DNA of 64,000 bases from Arabidopsis thaliana (Eukaryota > Streptophyta > Magnoliopsida > Brassicales > Brassicaceae), in the NCBI RefSeq assembly GCF_000001735.4, contig NC_003076.8:3968001-4032000 (forward strand), written 5' to 3'. This document shows, piece by piece, positions 10,508 to 21,313 of the stretch; position 1 is the stretch's first letter; each line of letters opens with the position of its first letter. The translations under genes were made by a program, and so were the position numbers. The notes beneath the pieces are model-generated. The model worked only from the letters and a program-made list of their open reading frames with translations. It ran no database searches and was not told the origin of the DNA.

Positions 10508-11632
10508 TTAAAAGAATGCCCTGCTACCGTAAAACACACGAGACCCTTCTTTTTTCTTCTCCATACCATTATTATTAGCATTATTATTCTGATTCTGAAT
10601 CTGTGTTGCAGTGTTGTTGTTATTGTTACTGTGATCTTCCTCGTGTGGTTTATTATGAAGATCCATGGGAAGTTTCATCTTTGCCAAAGACTCAGTGAAC
10701 TGTTGCATACTTCTCATATACATCTCTGCTATCTGTTTCTGCATTGTTGTTTCTTCATTCATCTTATTCTCTTCCTCTTCTTCTTCACCTTCTTTGCTTC
10801 TTCTTCTTGATACTTCTGTTATCTCTCGATTCTCTTTCTCGTTTGAATCTGCTGTGTTCTTTTCGTCGCTTAAGCTTGTTGTTGTTGAAGAAGAAGCCAT
10901 GAAGCTTCCATTCCCATAAAGCTCTTTTTCTTCCAAGCACACCATTGTTATGTCCGTTTCTGGTCCATGTGTTGAGCCGAGACAGAGAAATGAACCGGTT
11001 CCGGATTCATTGAAGTACTCTGTAACCATCTGTTTGTTCTCGTTAGCAACATTGATGTCAGGGAACTCAATCCTCGTGTAATCTACTGTTTCAGAGACTT
11101 GAGGGTCAAGCAACACGACCTCGGAAGAAATCGAAGTGGTGTTAATCTTGGGATTAGATGAAGAAGTAGAAGAAGGGTTAACAATGGAAAGCGTGAGCTT
11201 CACGGTACCAGCAGGGGAATGGAAGAGATCAGTGGAGGAGAGACTGTAGTCTTGAGTTACACTGTCTTGACCTATGATGTCTGAGATTGGGACAAGAGCG
11301 AAACCAAGAAGCTGATCTTCCATGTAATGTCTGGCTCTGCTCATCATCCAGATCTCACATTTGAGAACTGCAGCATGAGCATCGATCTGAGTTACATCGA
11401 TCATAAGCTTCTGGTTGAATTCAGGGTTTTTGCCAGCTCTATGGATGATTCTGGTGGAGATGGTATCGTCAGGATTGTATGTGAGAGAGAATTTGGCGTA
11501 GACGTCTTGGTTATCGTAGATGCAGATGTTGTTGATGTTTCTTGCGTTGTGAACATACACTTGGAGAACACCTGAGAAGCCTTGGTGGTAGCAGAACCCA
11601 GAAGCAGAAGAAGCTTGTTTCAGAGATTCCAT
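10508..11632 (-). CDS. AT5G12300: C2-domain (CaLB-type) protein
   Basis: A single-exon gene of 374 residues starting M-E-S-L-K-Q. I chose this ATG (11632) over an in-frame one 14 codons upstream because the C2 domain begins within ten residues of it and the upstream extension looks like leader sequence. Residues about 9-125 form a C2 domain (GVLQVYVHNARNI, DVYAKFSLTYNPDDT, PEFNQKLMIDV, LKCEIWMMSR), predicted to bind phospholipid, possibly with calcium; acidic loop residues are present but sparse. The remaining ~250 residues are low-complexity: serine/threonine-rich, an acidic run (E-G-E-E-E-E-E-E) and Asn-rich stretches (NNNNN), likely disordered. No membrane span. Function is unproven; related plant C2 proteins act in defence or membrane signalling. 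Confidence 0.88.
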   Translation of the reverse strand: MESLKQASSASGFCYHQGFSGVLQVYVHNARNINNICIYDNQDVYAKFSLTYNPDDTISTRIIHRAGKNPEFNQKLMIDVTQIDAHAAVLKCEIWMMSRARHYMEDQLLGFALVPISDIIGQDSVTQDYSLSSTDLFHSPAGTVKLTLSIVNPSSTSSSNPKINTTSISSEVVLLDPQVSETVDYTRIEFPDINVANENKQMVTEYFNESGTGSFLCLGSTHGPETDITMVCLEEKELYGNGSFMASSSTTTSLSDEKNTADSNEKENREITEVSRRRSKEGEEEEEENKMNEETTMQKQIAEMYMRSMQQFTESLAKMKLPMDLHNKPHEEDHSNNNNNTATQIQNQNNNANNNGMEKKKEGSRVFYGSRAFF

Positions 11633-12484
11633 AGAAGAAAAAACAGAGAAATTATCAAAGAAAGAGAGAACCAAGATAAAGCTGTAGATGGTTTAACGTT
11701 TAAAATGAGTCTGAAGCTGAACACAGTAACATAACCTCAAAGGGAAGTCATGAGAGAAAGAGAAGTGTTAATGAAGCAAGAGTAGCTTTTGCTTTGAGGC
11801 AATTCAGGAGCATTGAATGGAAGAGGAATAGAGTGGTTGAGAATAAGAATCAATGGAACAAAAATAGATAAATATCATGAAGATAAAAAGAACATTATGA
11901 TGACAAAGATGATGATTATAAAGACTGAGATGATGAAAATATCTAACCACACAATTCCAATGGAGCATTTTCATCAAACAACATCAACCCAATTCAGACA
12001 CTAACGAAGATGAACGTTTATATTGGTCAACATATTTGACTTAGACTAATGATTCCATGGTCTTAATGGGGTAGGTAAGGGATTGAGATGTCTAGTTTTC
12101 TGATGAATAAATTAAAAAGGTATGTTTTAATAGCTTTGATTTTGCTTGGCGTTGCAGTTTACACCACCCAAAATTTGGCCACAGTCAATTGCAGACCCCA
12201 CTAAAACCCACTCATCATCATCATTACCATAACCACTTAATCTTCATTCCATATGATCAATTCCCACATCATAAGCGAGAGTATCTCTCACTCATCAAGC
12301 AAGTGATCAAGAAAGTTGCAGATAAATAAATCAAATCTAGCACAAAGCATCTTAACGACAAAGGTTCAACAAGTTCTACCATTATTAAATTCTACTGATG
12401 TACAGATTCTCAAGTATCGAAGTCAAAGGATTTGGTCATTTGGGGTTGGGGTGGGTTGATGTAATTACAGAGATACAACCACAG
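11633..12484. other. Spacer between C2 and RING genes
   Basis: Leader and promoter of the C2 gene (its pyrimidine/purine-rich leader lies just above 11632) and the 3' tail of the RING gene. An A-rich run of small ORFs near 11.8-12.0 kb looks noncoding. Confidence 0.55.
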
Positions 12485-14093
12485 TCACTTCCTTCCCAAC
12501 CTAACCAAAAGGGCCTCATGCTTTGCAGCTGCTACTGCTTCCGCAGCTTTGTTTGCAGCTTCACGCTTCATTGCCCTCTTTGCACGCCTTCCTGTTATGG
12601 CACTGCTAGTCTTCTCCTTTGGCTCACATGAGGATGAAGAGGCGGGTTCAGAGCCAGAAGCCTGGCCACCTCGGTTCTTATGTTGGACTGGCCTTGCTTC
12701 TTGGCGGCCTGCCCTCACAAATCCATTGTCACCCCACCTCCGGTTTCCTAATCGAAGACTTGAACCTTGCATATAAAACTCGTCAAGGTCATCGTCGTCC
12801 TCATCCTCCTCCTCATACTCAGGTGGAATGTCGAAATCATAGTTGAAATTGTCATTGTCTGAAACCCGCTCCACTGCTTCCAGTGGCTGGAACCATGATG
12901 CCCTCAGGAGGAGGCATACACTCTCCTCGAACATGAAATCTTCAACGCTGCAATGATATATAACAGACAAAATTAGTTACAAAGGAAGAAGTACAGAAAA
13001 TGATGTAAAAGCCAAGAGTAAACTAAAGCAATAAAGGCACACCGCCAGTCAAGTAAATGGAGTTTAAAATGGAGCCAAATGTAAACAAGGATGGAAATTT
13101 TACCTTCCATCGAGAGCGCGGTGGACATTGAGAAAATCAAATGGAAGCTTACATTGTGGGCAGGTAGGTTTCTCCTTGTAACTTGCCCAACGGAGTATGC
13201 ACGTCACACTATATATAGATAGAAATGAATCATTCCTCTTAAAAATGAAAAGACAAAAGTCAGTATATATCCTATTTCATTTCTAATCAAACATACTTAT
13301 TCTGTTCAAACGAAAGAAACAGAAAAACGTTATAACAGGTTTAAAGCAAGGCCAAAGTCGATCGTTCAGAAACCTGAGATGAGAGCTAAAACTGATCTAA
13401 CAAAACAAATGCCTTAAACCACAAATGGTAACTTCCACAGTATCAGACTAAATATTGATAAACAGATCACTTATAACCAAACCAGTATCATTCCTCATAT
13501 AAAAAAGGATATACACTCCACTAGCAACAAAACAAAATACTCTGAAAAAAACAAAAATCGACCACACGTACCAGTAAGCATGCTCACAGCCTTTAACCAT
13601 AGCTGTTTCTTGAAGAGGTATAGTATCCAAGCAAATTGCACAACAGCCCCCATGGTTCCCGAAACTCAGCTCATTGAACACTTGTGGAGTCTTCTTTTCA
13701 TCCTAAAGACAGAAACAAATTCGTGTACATAAGACAGAGTTTCAACATCAGACACTCCACAGGTAACAACCAAACTACAAAAGACGTAAATCCAAGCAAA
13801 GATCCCGAATTGAAGCCATCCCAAGTACAACATTACACACACAACGAGATATCAGAAGCAACATTCACAAATTCCCTAATTTCTCAGAACATTTCATAGA
13901 TCAATTCAGAATTCAAGAGCTAAAGATGGAGGGAATCAACCACAAATCAAAACAGAAACTTCATCTTCCATTTTAGATATCGCAGATTAATTTCAATGAT
14001 TCATAAGGGACAATACAAAAACAAAACCTGATCTTGAAGAGGCAAAACATCCACTTGCTTCTCCTCAACAACGATCTGGATCGAGGAACTCAT
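12485..14093 (-). CDS. AT5G12310: RING-finger protein (C3HC4), probable E3 ubiquitin ligase
   Basis: Four exons, 14093-14028, 13702-13572, 13208-13104 and 12947-12485, splice in phase to 254 residues. The RING spans about residues 42-86: C-x2-C in CCAICL, C-x-H in GCEHAYW, C-x2-C in CVTC, and the last pair in CPQC, all zinc ligands present. Downstream are an acidic run (EEEDEDDDDLDE, about residues 130-141), a serine/proline region and a basic Ala-rich helix near the C terminus (GRRAKRAMKREAANKAAEAV). No membrane span or substrate-binding domain is recognisable. A RING of this form normally recruits an E2 enzyme; substrates are unknown. The second exon ends inside the RING, so exon skipping would destroy the domain. 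Confidence 0.9.
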
Positions 14094-14761
14094 GGCGGCG
14101 AAAGAGAAAATATAAAAATATTATTTGGATACTCGGAATCTGAAAACGAAAGATTAGGTGATGAAAATAAATAAAAAGTTGTTCCTTGGAAATCAATTCG
14201 GCAAGCAGAAGAAAACCCTAATCAAGCAATCTGAGGAAGAAGAGTTGTGAGCTCAAAGTGGGGTATGACAATGATTCGGTGACCAGAAGAAAAAAAAAAA
14301 AAGAGAAAAGGGATCGATCGGAATCCTCCGTAGGAAACGGCTGAGGAGATGTAGAAGAAGAAGAAGGGAAGACCCTAATTTAACGATTACGACTTCCCCA
14401 CCAGAAAATCAAGCGGCGACCCAAAATAAAATTAATATTTATGCGGTGCTCAAAAAATGTATACTTTAATGTTTTATTTATTTATTTTATTTAGATATGA
14501 AGTAGATAAAGAGTACAATAACTAAAATATGAATTATATTTGACCTTTTTTCATATTTTTATATGCATTCAAAATTCATGAAAATTGGTTTTCATAAAAA
14601 TGACATCACTTTATCATTTTTAGTTGGTACTCCATAATTTTACTTTAATTACATAAATACTGTATTTATAGCAAAACCAAACACAAAAAAAAAAAGGAAT
14701 CGGACAAAAACCAAGTGAAACCAGAAACCCTCAGACTGAAATTGGTATTGGCCGGTGGAGG
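14094..14761. other. Divergent promoter region between RING and ankyrin genes
   Basis: The two genes are transcribed away from each other, so these 668 bp hold both promoters and leaders. It contains AAACCCTAA (a telo-box) at 14213-14221 and purine tracts. No ORF of note. Confidence 0.55.
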
Positions 14762-15899
14762 ATGGGAGCAGAGACAAACGGAGTTGCAGAGAAAGTCGAC
14801 GACTTGCTGGAGGTCTGTCTCCTTCTCTTCATCACTAAATCCATGTTGTTCTCTTCCAATCGATTCATGCCCACCACTTTTAATTGGGTGAGCTAAAGTT
14901 TACTTCTTTGAATTGACAGGCTGCTAGATACAATGATATTGATGATCTCAGAACCTTGGCCTCTGATGGTCTCTCTCTTCACTCTCGTGATTCACAAGGC
15001 CGAACAGGTTTCTTCTACATTCTGTGTTTGTTCTCAAGTTTCAATTTTTCCAGTTAATAGCTTCACTTTTTCTTTAATGCCACTGTCAATTGAGATTCTT
15101 AAAACTCTTGCTGAGATACTTGTAGTGTGTAGTGAGTGAATTACTCGTCTAGATTTATGAAATTTTGGAGTAACTGATGCGTAAAAATTGTACCCTTGGC
15201 TTATTTCATCATTTGTTACTGTTTTTGGGGTTAGGAATATGTTGGTGTTCTTACTCTTATCCTTGTATGTTCGGTTACTCAGATTAAGGAGTTTGAAATG
15301 TATTGTTAACTCTTGGAACATTGTTTCTTTTATCTTTTGTTTGTCATCAAAGCCCTGCATATGGCCGCAGCGAATGGACATATGACTATAGTGGAGTATC
15401 TTATCAGTGAAGGAGTGGTAAGATAACAACAACCCCTTGCTAAATTCTCGGTGTTCTATCGATGGAAACGATTGAACATGAATAAAAGAGAGATTATTGA
15501 GGCTTTGTTTTCCTGAGCAGGATATCAACGCTCTTAACGATGAGAACAATGCTCCTCTACATTGGGCATGCTTGAATGGCCATGTCGAGGTAACCGTTAC
15601 TCATGTCCGCGATTAAACATGTTTTGTTTCGCCGGTTTTACTAAGTGGAAAGCTACTCACAGGTGGTAAAGAGATTGATCTTGGCTGGAGCAAGTCTAAG
15701 TCTTTTGAATCGGTTTGTCTCTTGAATCTTTCCTCTAAATCTATCCAAGAAACTAAGCTGAACCAGTTTAAGCTTGAAATTTTGTAGGTACGAGAGAACT
15801 CCAATGGATGAAGCTATTGGTGCGGAGAAGATGGAGATTATAGATGCTATTAACACAACTGTTGCCCAAATGGAACTTGAAAATACCAGTATGACATGA
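14762..15899 (+). CDS. AT5G12320: Small ankyrin-repeat protein
   Basis: Six short exons, 14762-14812, 14920-15007, 15353-15417, 15521-15589, 15663-15712 and 15788-15899, splice in phase to 144 residues. Exons 3-5 encode about three ankyrin repeats with the canonical core: ALHMAAANGHMTIVEYLI, then APLHWACLNGHVEVVKRLIL, then a capping repeat starting YERTPMDEA. The N terminus (AARYNDIDDLRTL) forms a half repeat. The protein is almost only ankyrin fold, so it is probably a small adaptor or chaperone-like binder; family members of this size exist in animals and yeast. No targeting signal seen. The 345-bp second intron is the largest. Confidence 0.93.
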
Positions 15900-16217
15900 C
15901 TTTTCAGACAACTTCATCCTCAGCATCCTAAATGTTTTCTCTCTGTCTCTCTGAATTAAAGATGAGTTTTTGTATTGTGGGATTGTTGATTTGATACCTA
16001 GTCTAGTTGTTAGAACTGGAATCATATGAATTCAAAATCTTTGGTTGCAATATCCATAACCCCAAACTTGTTCAATTAGTTTTGGGCTGGACCAGTTTGG
16101 GTTTTGGTTTCATTTGAATTTGATTTCTGTTTTGAATTAACTAGTTTGAGATAAATGATGGATGACGGTGGTAGCCAGCCGTGGAGAACTGGCTAAGTCA
16201 TGCATTAAATTAGATAG

Positions 16218-16367
16218 ATAGAATCACTATCTAAGTGAACAAGCTCAAAACCCAAATTATCCAAACAAGACGTTGTATACACTAACTTGAGCAAGGACAC
16301 TGTGATGTATAGAATCACTATCAAAGTGAACTAGCTCAAAACCCAAATTATCTCAACAAGACATTGT
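16218..16367. repeat. Tandem duplication of 59 bp, 91-bp period
   Basis: 16218-16276 and 16309-16367 match at 54 of 59 positions, sharing the block AGCTCAAAACCCAAATTAT. The linker of 32 bp is not repeated. Confidence 0.8.
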
Positions 16368-17633
16368 CTTCACTGGTTCAAGCTTTTGGTGAGCCAACCC
16401 AATGGCAAAGATTGCGAACGTACACAAATGAGATCCTAAGTAATCAAAGAAACCATCTTAGACCATCCTTATCTTCTAGAAATCGATAGAAAAACTTTGG
16501 TGCATATGCAATAGCTAGACAAGCTTGTAAGTTTTCTTGTTATAATTGTGGTTCTTGGGAATGTTACTCCCAATCTGTTTGTTTTCAATGGTTCAGATGG
16601 ATAATTACCTTTTGCATTCTCGGTAATGTAAGAAAATTGGTACTTCCTGAGTTATTAAGAAAGACATTGTGATGTAAATGAATGTAAAATTATCATACAT
16701 AGATTCTCCTTAAACCTACATGGTAAAAGTCGGTATATCATTTTCCTTTGGTTTGCATACAAATTATTTTGCCAAACAATATGCATTATGCGAATTTGAA
16801 ATGGCATCTACAATACTAATACTACAAACCACTAAACTGCAAATCTTGATCCATCCATGTACGAACTTTGTTAGTTAAAACCAAACAGATTTAATTTTAT
16901 CATTCTCTAGTTTGTTGAACTGTTGGTTTGTTGGACAGACTAGTAGTTGTACGAACCATGGAATCATATAAAAGTGGTAATCTTTCGGTGCCCCATTCCT
17001 TCTTTTGTTTTTAACATCTATGCATTGCACCATTGCTTCGGTTAAATTAATTAATACTAGCAAATATAGGTAAAGTAAAAGTTGTAAATTACTAATTTTG
17101 GTTTAGTCCGAAGGGGGAATGAATCTCTCTCTCTTTACCAAATCCATGCACCTTAACTTGCATTTTCTTTTTGGCCTTCACGTTCACGTTGTTTTCGCAC
17201 ATGCCTTTCACTTTCTTGGAATAGTTTTTTTCATAGTGTTTTGGATATTAAAACTATATATAAAAGTCATTTGAAAACGTTTTCACAGTTGGCAAAACAT
17301 CATTTCTTAAACCTTTCGGCATAGACTCGTTCTGATGCAGACTGACGCTGTATGTCTCTTTATGTTAGATGTGATATATATAGATAATTTTATTTAAATG
17401 GTTTTTCGTCAACATATTCCCCACTCTTTTTTCTCACATAATATTTTACCTCAACGAAAATAAAATCAATTTGAATGCGAGGGATTCAGATTTGGAAAAA
17501 TACAAACTCAAGATGTAAGAATTTGATTGTTTCTAGATATAAAACAATGAAGAAAAATCTCACTAGATCCAACATAATTGTCGTGAACGCTAACAATTTG
17601 ATTGTTTAATAACTAATCAATAATGTTTTGTGC

Positions 17634-17684
17634 TATGATTATACTATGTTAATCACATGTTTTATGTTATGATTATACTATGTT
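17634..17684. repeat. 17-bp exact direct repeat
   Basis: TATGATTATACTATGTT at 17634-17650 and 17668-17684. Local duplication in noncoding DNA. Confidence 0.7.
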
Positions 17685-19105
17685 TCCGTGTAATGATTCT
17701 ACTGGATGGCAACGACTTTAATAGTATTTATCATAATAAGTAACGAATTATACGAGTCTTTTAGATATGATGATATCTCATTAGTATTGTTCTAATAATT
17801 GGTACAAAGTATATGGTAATAAACTTGAATGTTTACATATCTTCTTCTTAAAACAATATATTTTTCTCATATACTTATTCTCAATATCTTTAAACTCGTA
17901 TGGATTGCCAATGCGTGATGATGTTCCCCATTATAGCCACCAACGGAAAACCATATGTCTACACGTACAAAAAAATTTTGGTTCGGTTTTTATAAGATTC
18001 ATCTTCCACTGGTTGACAAACATGCTCATCAATATTATACATATGTAACCAAAAGACATACAGTATAAAATAAAGATATCTGCGCAAGAGATATCATTTT
18101 CTTGCGAGGGGGGGACGAATATTACGTTTGAAAGTTCAAAAAAGCCTAAACCCTATAAAGCCTACGACACTCTCGAATTTTTTAATAGTATTCTTTACAA
18201 TGGTGGAGTGTTTGAAGGAATATATTGATTTTGTTTATTTATTTTTGGCTTTATTCCTACACATAATGCAAGTAATAAACATATGGGGGTACGGTTCAAG
18301 TAGTTTAGTTAATTCACATTCAAATTTGGAAACATATTTGAATGAACTTCGCAAATAGTATATTTGGGTTCACCTAATATGTGTTATTTATGAAAATACC
18401 TAAGTTGTGTCCAAACAAGACTAACTATGTTCTGATACTAACAATTTAGTGGCAAAATCATTTGTTGGACATTATCCATATTCAGGTTCATATATTTTCT
18501 TAAATTGTTGTATGTAGGCATAGTTGTTTACTTGTTTTTGTTAAAAGGATTTAGCATGAGGTCTAATTGTGATATGATAGCGTTGACTCCCCAAAATAGA
18601 ACTATGCAAACGCCCAAATAAATTGTAAGTCTCAATCTCATAAAAGGAGAAATAGGGATCGATCGAACACCTATAGAGTATACAGTGCAAACCAACGTGC
18701 CTTGGTAAGTGGAAGCAACAAGATTACAGAGTCTCCTGCGTAATTTAATCTAAGTCAGTGAGAATAGTAACACTAAAAAGTGCACAAATAGGCTCATCAG
18801 TGAGTCAGTTTATAGCAAAAACAGCTTTTGAAACCTAAAAATAGAATGGGGATAACTCATGAATTGATGCATATGAAGGTATAGCTTAGGGAATATATAT
18901 GATCAAAAATCCAAATTTTGATTCAAAAGCTGTAACTGATACAATAATATGGGCTGACAAATGAACACAAAATCGGCCGACATAGTTAAAGAAAATACCT
19001 TAATATAATAACTAGTAGTCTAGTATACGTATATCATGTTAGTGACACTTCAAATAAATAAAATATATATACCTATAATTTTCGTTGATTTAGCTATAAG
19101 CCTAC

Positions 19106-19178
19106 AACATTTCGTATTTACTAATTATATGTAACAACATCTACACGACTACAACTATAACATTTCGTATTTACTAAT
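19106..19178. repeat. 20-bp exact direct repeat, 53-bp period
   Basis: AACATTTCGTATTTACTAAT at 19106-19125 and 19159-19178, close to the LRP1 3' end. Confidence 0.7.
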
Positions 19179-19676
19179 ATGATAAGTGCATGAGAAAATG
19201 GACTTTATTTTTTTGCTAAATTAACTTGGACATTATTCTAGGATCAATGGTTTGTGAATAAAAGTTAATATCTTACACAACTCATTTGAAGAAATTTTAG
19301 TTATAATGTTAGAATTAATTTAGATTGCTAAGATAACAAACTAATTAATACAACAAAATTATCGAACAAGTCTTAACAAACAAATATGGTTTTATGTATG
19401 AGTTGCCGCATATTTTCGTGCGGGTGTTTCAGTCCTAGGAATACATGAGATCTATACTTAAAAAAAACGCCATTTCAAGCAAAACGTTAGGTGTTTATAC
19501 ACTACCAGTTAAGTAAAATAAAATCTGTCGATACGTCGTCTGTTGCAGCATTAGAAGTAGTTTGTCCAAATGGACAATTCATACAACAGTGAAATATTCG
19601 TTTGTATCTAACCCCACTGGATAAAAACATTAGAGAAAATCTTTTCTTTAAAACAGTAAACTTTCTTGAATTTGGT

Positions 19677-21074
19677 TTAACTGTAAAACCCACCGCCTGA
19701 ACCTCCACCACCACCATAAACAACATTAGGCGGGTCGAGAATAGGCGCCGAGGCAGAAACTCCGTTATGGTTATTGGCTGAACCACCTAAATGCAAATCC
19801 GACATACTAGGAAAACCTTCTTTTGGTTCAAGCCCTTGATCGTACAAGAATCCTTTAAAGACATGGCCGCCGATTTTCACCACCGCTTGGTACGCGTACT
19901 CATCATCCCCGTCCTCCACTGCCGTTACTCTAACACACTTGAACACCGCCGCTGCCCTAACCTGCCCTGGCCATGCTTCCCTTGACCCTCCTCCGTCTTG
20001 CATACATAAAACATAATTATGAATCATTATCACCATATCATGATATTAAGAGTGTTTATTATTATCAAATACAATGTTTTTAATACGGATAAACTAATCG
20101 GAACCAAACCGAAATAAGAGACTCTTAAACTGACTATAATTCTATATGGTTAAAACAATCCCATTTTTCCATAGCCAACAACAACCATTTTGAAGCGGAA
20201 CAAAAGACTGATCACAACTTCAAAAGTTCAGAAAATTATTGATAAATTTCTTTAACTAAAACCATATAAAACCGATCCAAACGATATTAAGTTTTATTTT
20301 GGTTAGAAAGACACCAAACTTTGATTGATCACCATAACAATAATATTCAAGAAGGGCTAATAGTGTTATATGCATGTATATACATACATAAAATCATGTA
20401 GCTATGTATACTAATGAAAATGTAAAACTACCTTGTCGGCTGGAGCTGGTCTCGAAACTTTGAGGTGGTGTGTTAGAAGTTGAAGTATGAGAAGTGGCTT
20501 GTTGTTGTTGTTGTTGTTGAGACCCTACGATCCTCGGCTTCTTCGTCCCGGAGGAGGTCGAAAGAGACGAGCCAGCCGTTGGATTAGCGCCGGTAGGCAT
20601 GACCTGCCTCTCTCTCCGCCGAGCAGCAGAGACCCACGTGCTCTTCACGTGAGTAGAACAATCAAAGCCACGGCTCTTGCAGCAAGTCCTACACCGCCTC
20701 TGCTTACACTCTTTCTTCGCCTGATTTCCACAGTCTTGACACGTGGCGGTTCCTGATGCGCCTGAGCCAGACCCCGAGTTGTTCGAGCTCGTTCCGACCG
20801 TTGTCTGGTTAGTACTCTTGAAGTGAAGATACTGCGTTTCGTGGTTGTTGTTGTTATTCTGCCATCTCCGGTTGTTTCCGAGGAAGTTAATGTCGGAGTC
20901 TTCCACGTTTTGCTGCGGTGTACCCGCCGTGAGTAGAGGAATCACTCCGACACCGAGCGCCGCCGCCGCAGCTGCATTACTGTTCATATGATCGGATCCA
21001 GATATCACTCCGGCGTTCTGGTGGTGATAAGCCGGAGCAACAAGGAATACATCTCTTAGACCAACCATGCCCAT
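19677..21074 (-). CDS. LRP1: LRP1, SHI/STY-family RING-like zinc-finger transcription factor
   Basis: Exons 21074-20432 and 19996-19677 splice across a 435-bp intron (Q|D junction) to 320 residues, the size I know for LRP1. The RING-like zinc finger occupies residues 112-139 ([24 protein letters not shown]), followed by a basic segment (SAARRRERQ). The IGGH domain, unique to this family, is at about 231-269 ([17 protein letters not shown]), with IGGH at 256-259. Poly-Asn, poly-Gln and Gly-rich linkers are disordered. LRP1 is a nuclear activator tied to auxin biosynthesis and lateral-root primordia. The same frame stays open upstream of this ATG to a good acceptor at 21315-21314, so a longer N-terminal isoform from an upstream exon is likely. 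Confidence 0.95.
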
Positions 21075-21313
21075 CTCCGTCGCCGCCGCCGAAGAAGGTA
21101 GGCCGTAACGGACAGAAGATCCCGGAGGCCATGATGGAACGCCGGCGGCGACGGAAGCTGAGCCTAAACCACCGTGGATGACGGAGGAACCAGCATTGAA
21201 ACCAAGAGAGAGATCCTCGGTGGCACGGGAAGGTGTCGTCGTCGTGGCCGCCCAGTCGGTGAACGCACCGGAATCCGACGTCGGTAGATTATGCCTCCTC
21301 GTTGTAGCCACAG
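21075..21313 (-). CDS. LRP1: Probable N-terminal extension of LRP1 (alternative isoform exon portion)
   Basis: Continuous with the main LRP1 frame, 79 codons upstream of the usual ATG read without a stop and look protein-coding: G/S/A-rich with an [10 protein letters not shown] segment of the type found near the N terminus of SHI-family relatives. There is no ATG in this stretch before the in-frame TAA at about 21320, but a strong acceptor (ATAATCAG) sits at its edge, so it would be joined to an upstream start exon that I could not place. Confidence 0.6.

Larger units (their letters stand above)
15900..19676. other. Long gene-poor spacer between convergent 3' ends
   Basis: Nearly 3.8 kb with no supported gene. 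It lies between the 3' ends of the ankyrin gene (+) and LRP1 (-), so no promoter is required here, which makes its length unusual for this gene-dense chromosome. It is AT-rich with several short local duplications (16218-16367, 17634-17684, 19106-19178). I see no TIRs, LTRs or transposase fragments. A few ORFs of 60-80 codons have no recognisable features. Confidence 0.55.

Noticed and set aside
10421..10919. Plus-strand ORFs over the C2 gene
   Set aside because: Antisense shadows of the low-complexity coding region, Leu/Ser/Phe-rich as expected from reversed Glu/Asn/Lys codons.
18128..18358. 76-codon ORF in the 15.9-19.7 kb spacer
   Set aside because: Hydrophobic run without signal-peptide cleavage motif or cysteine pattern; consistent with chance in AT-rich DNA.
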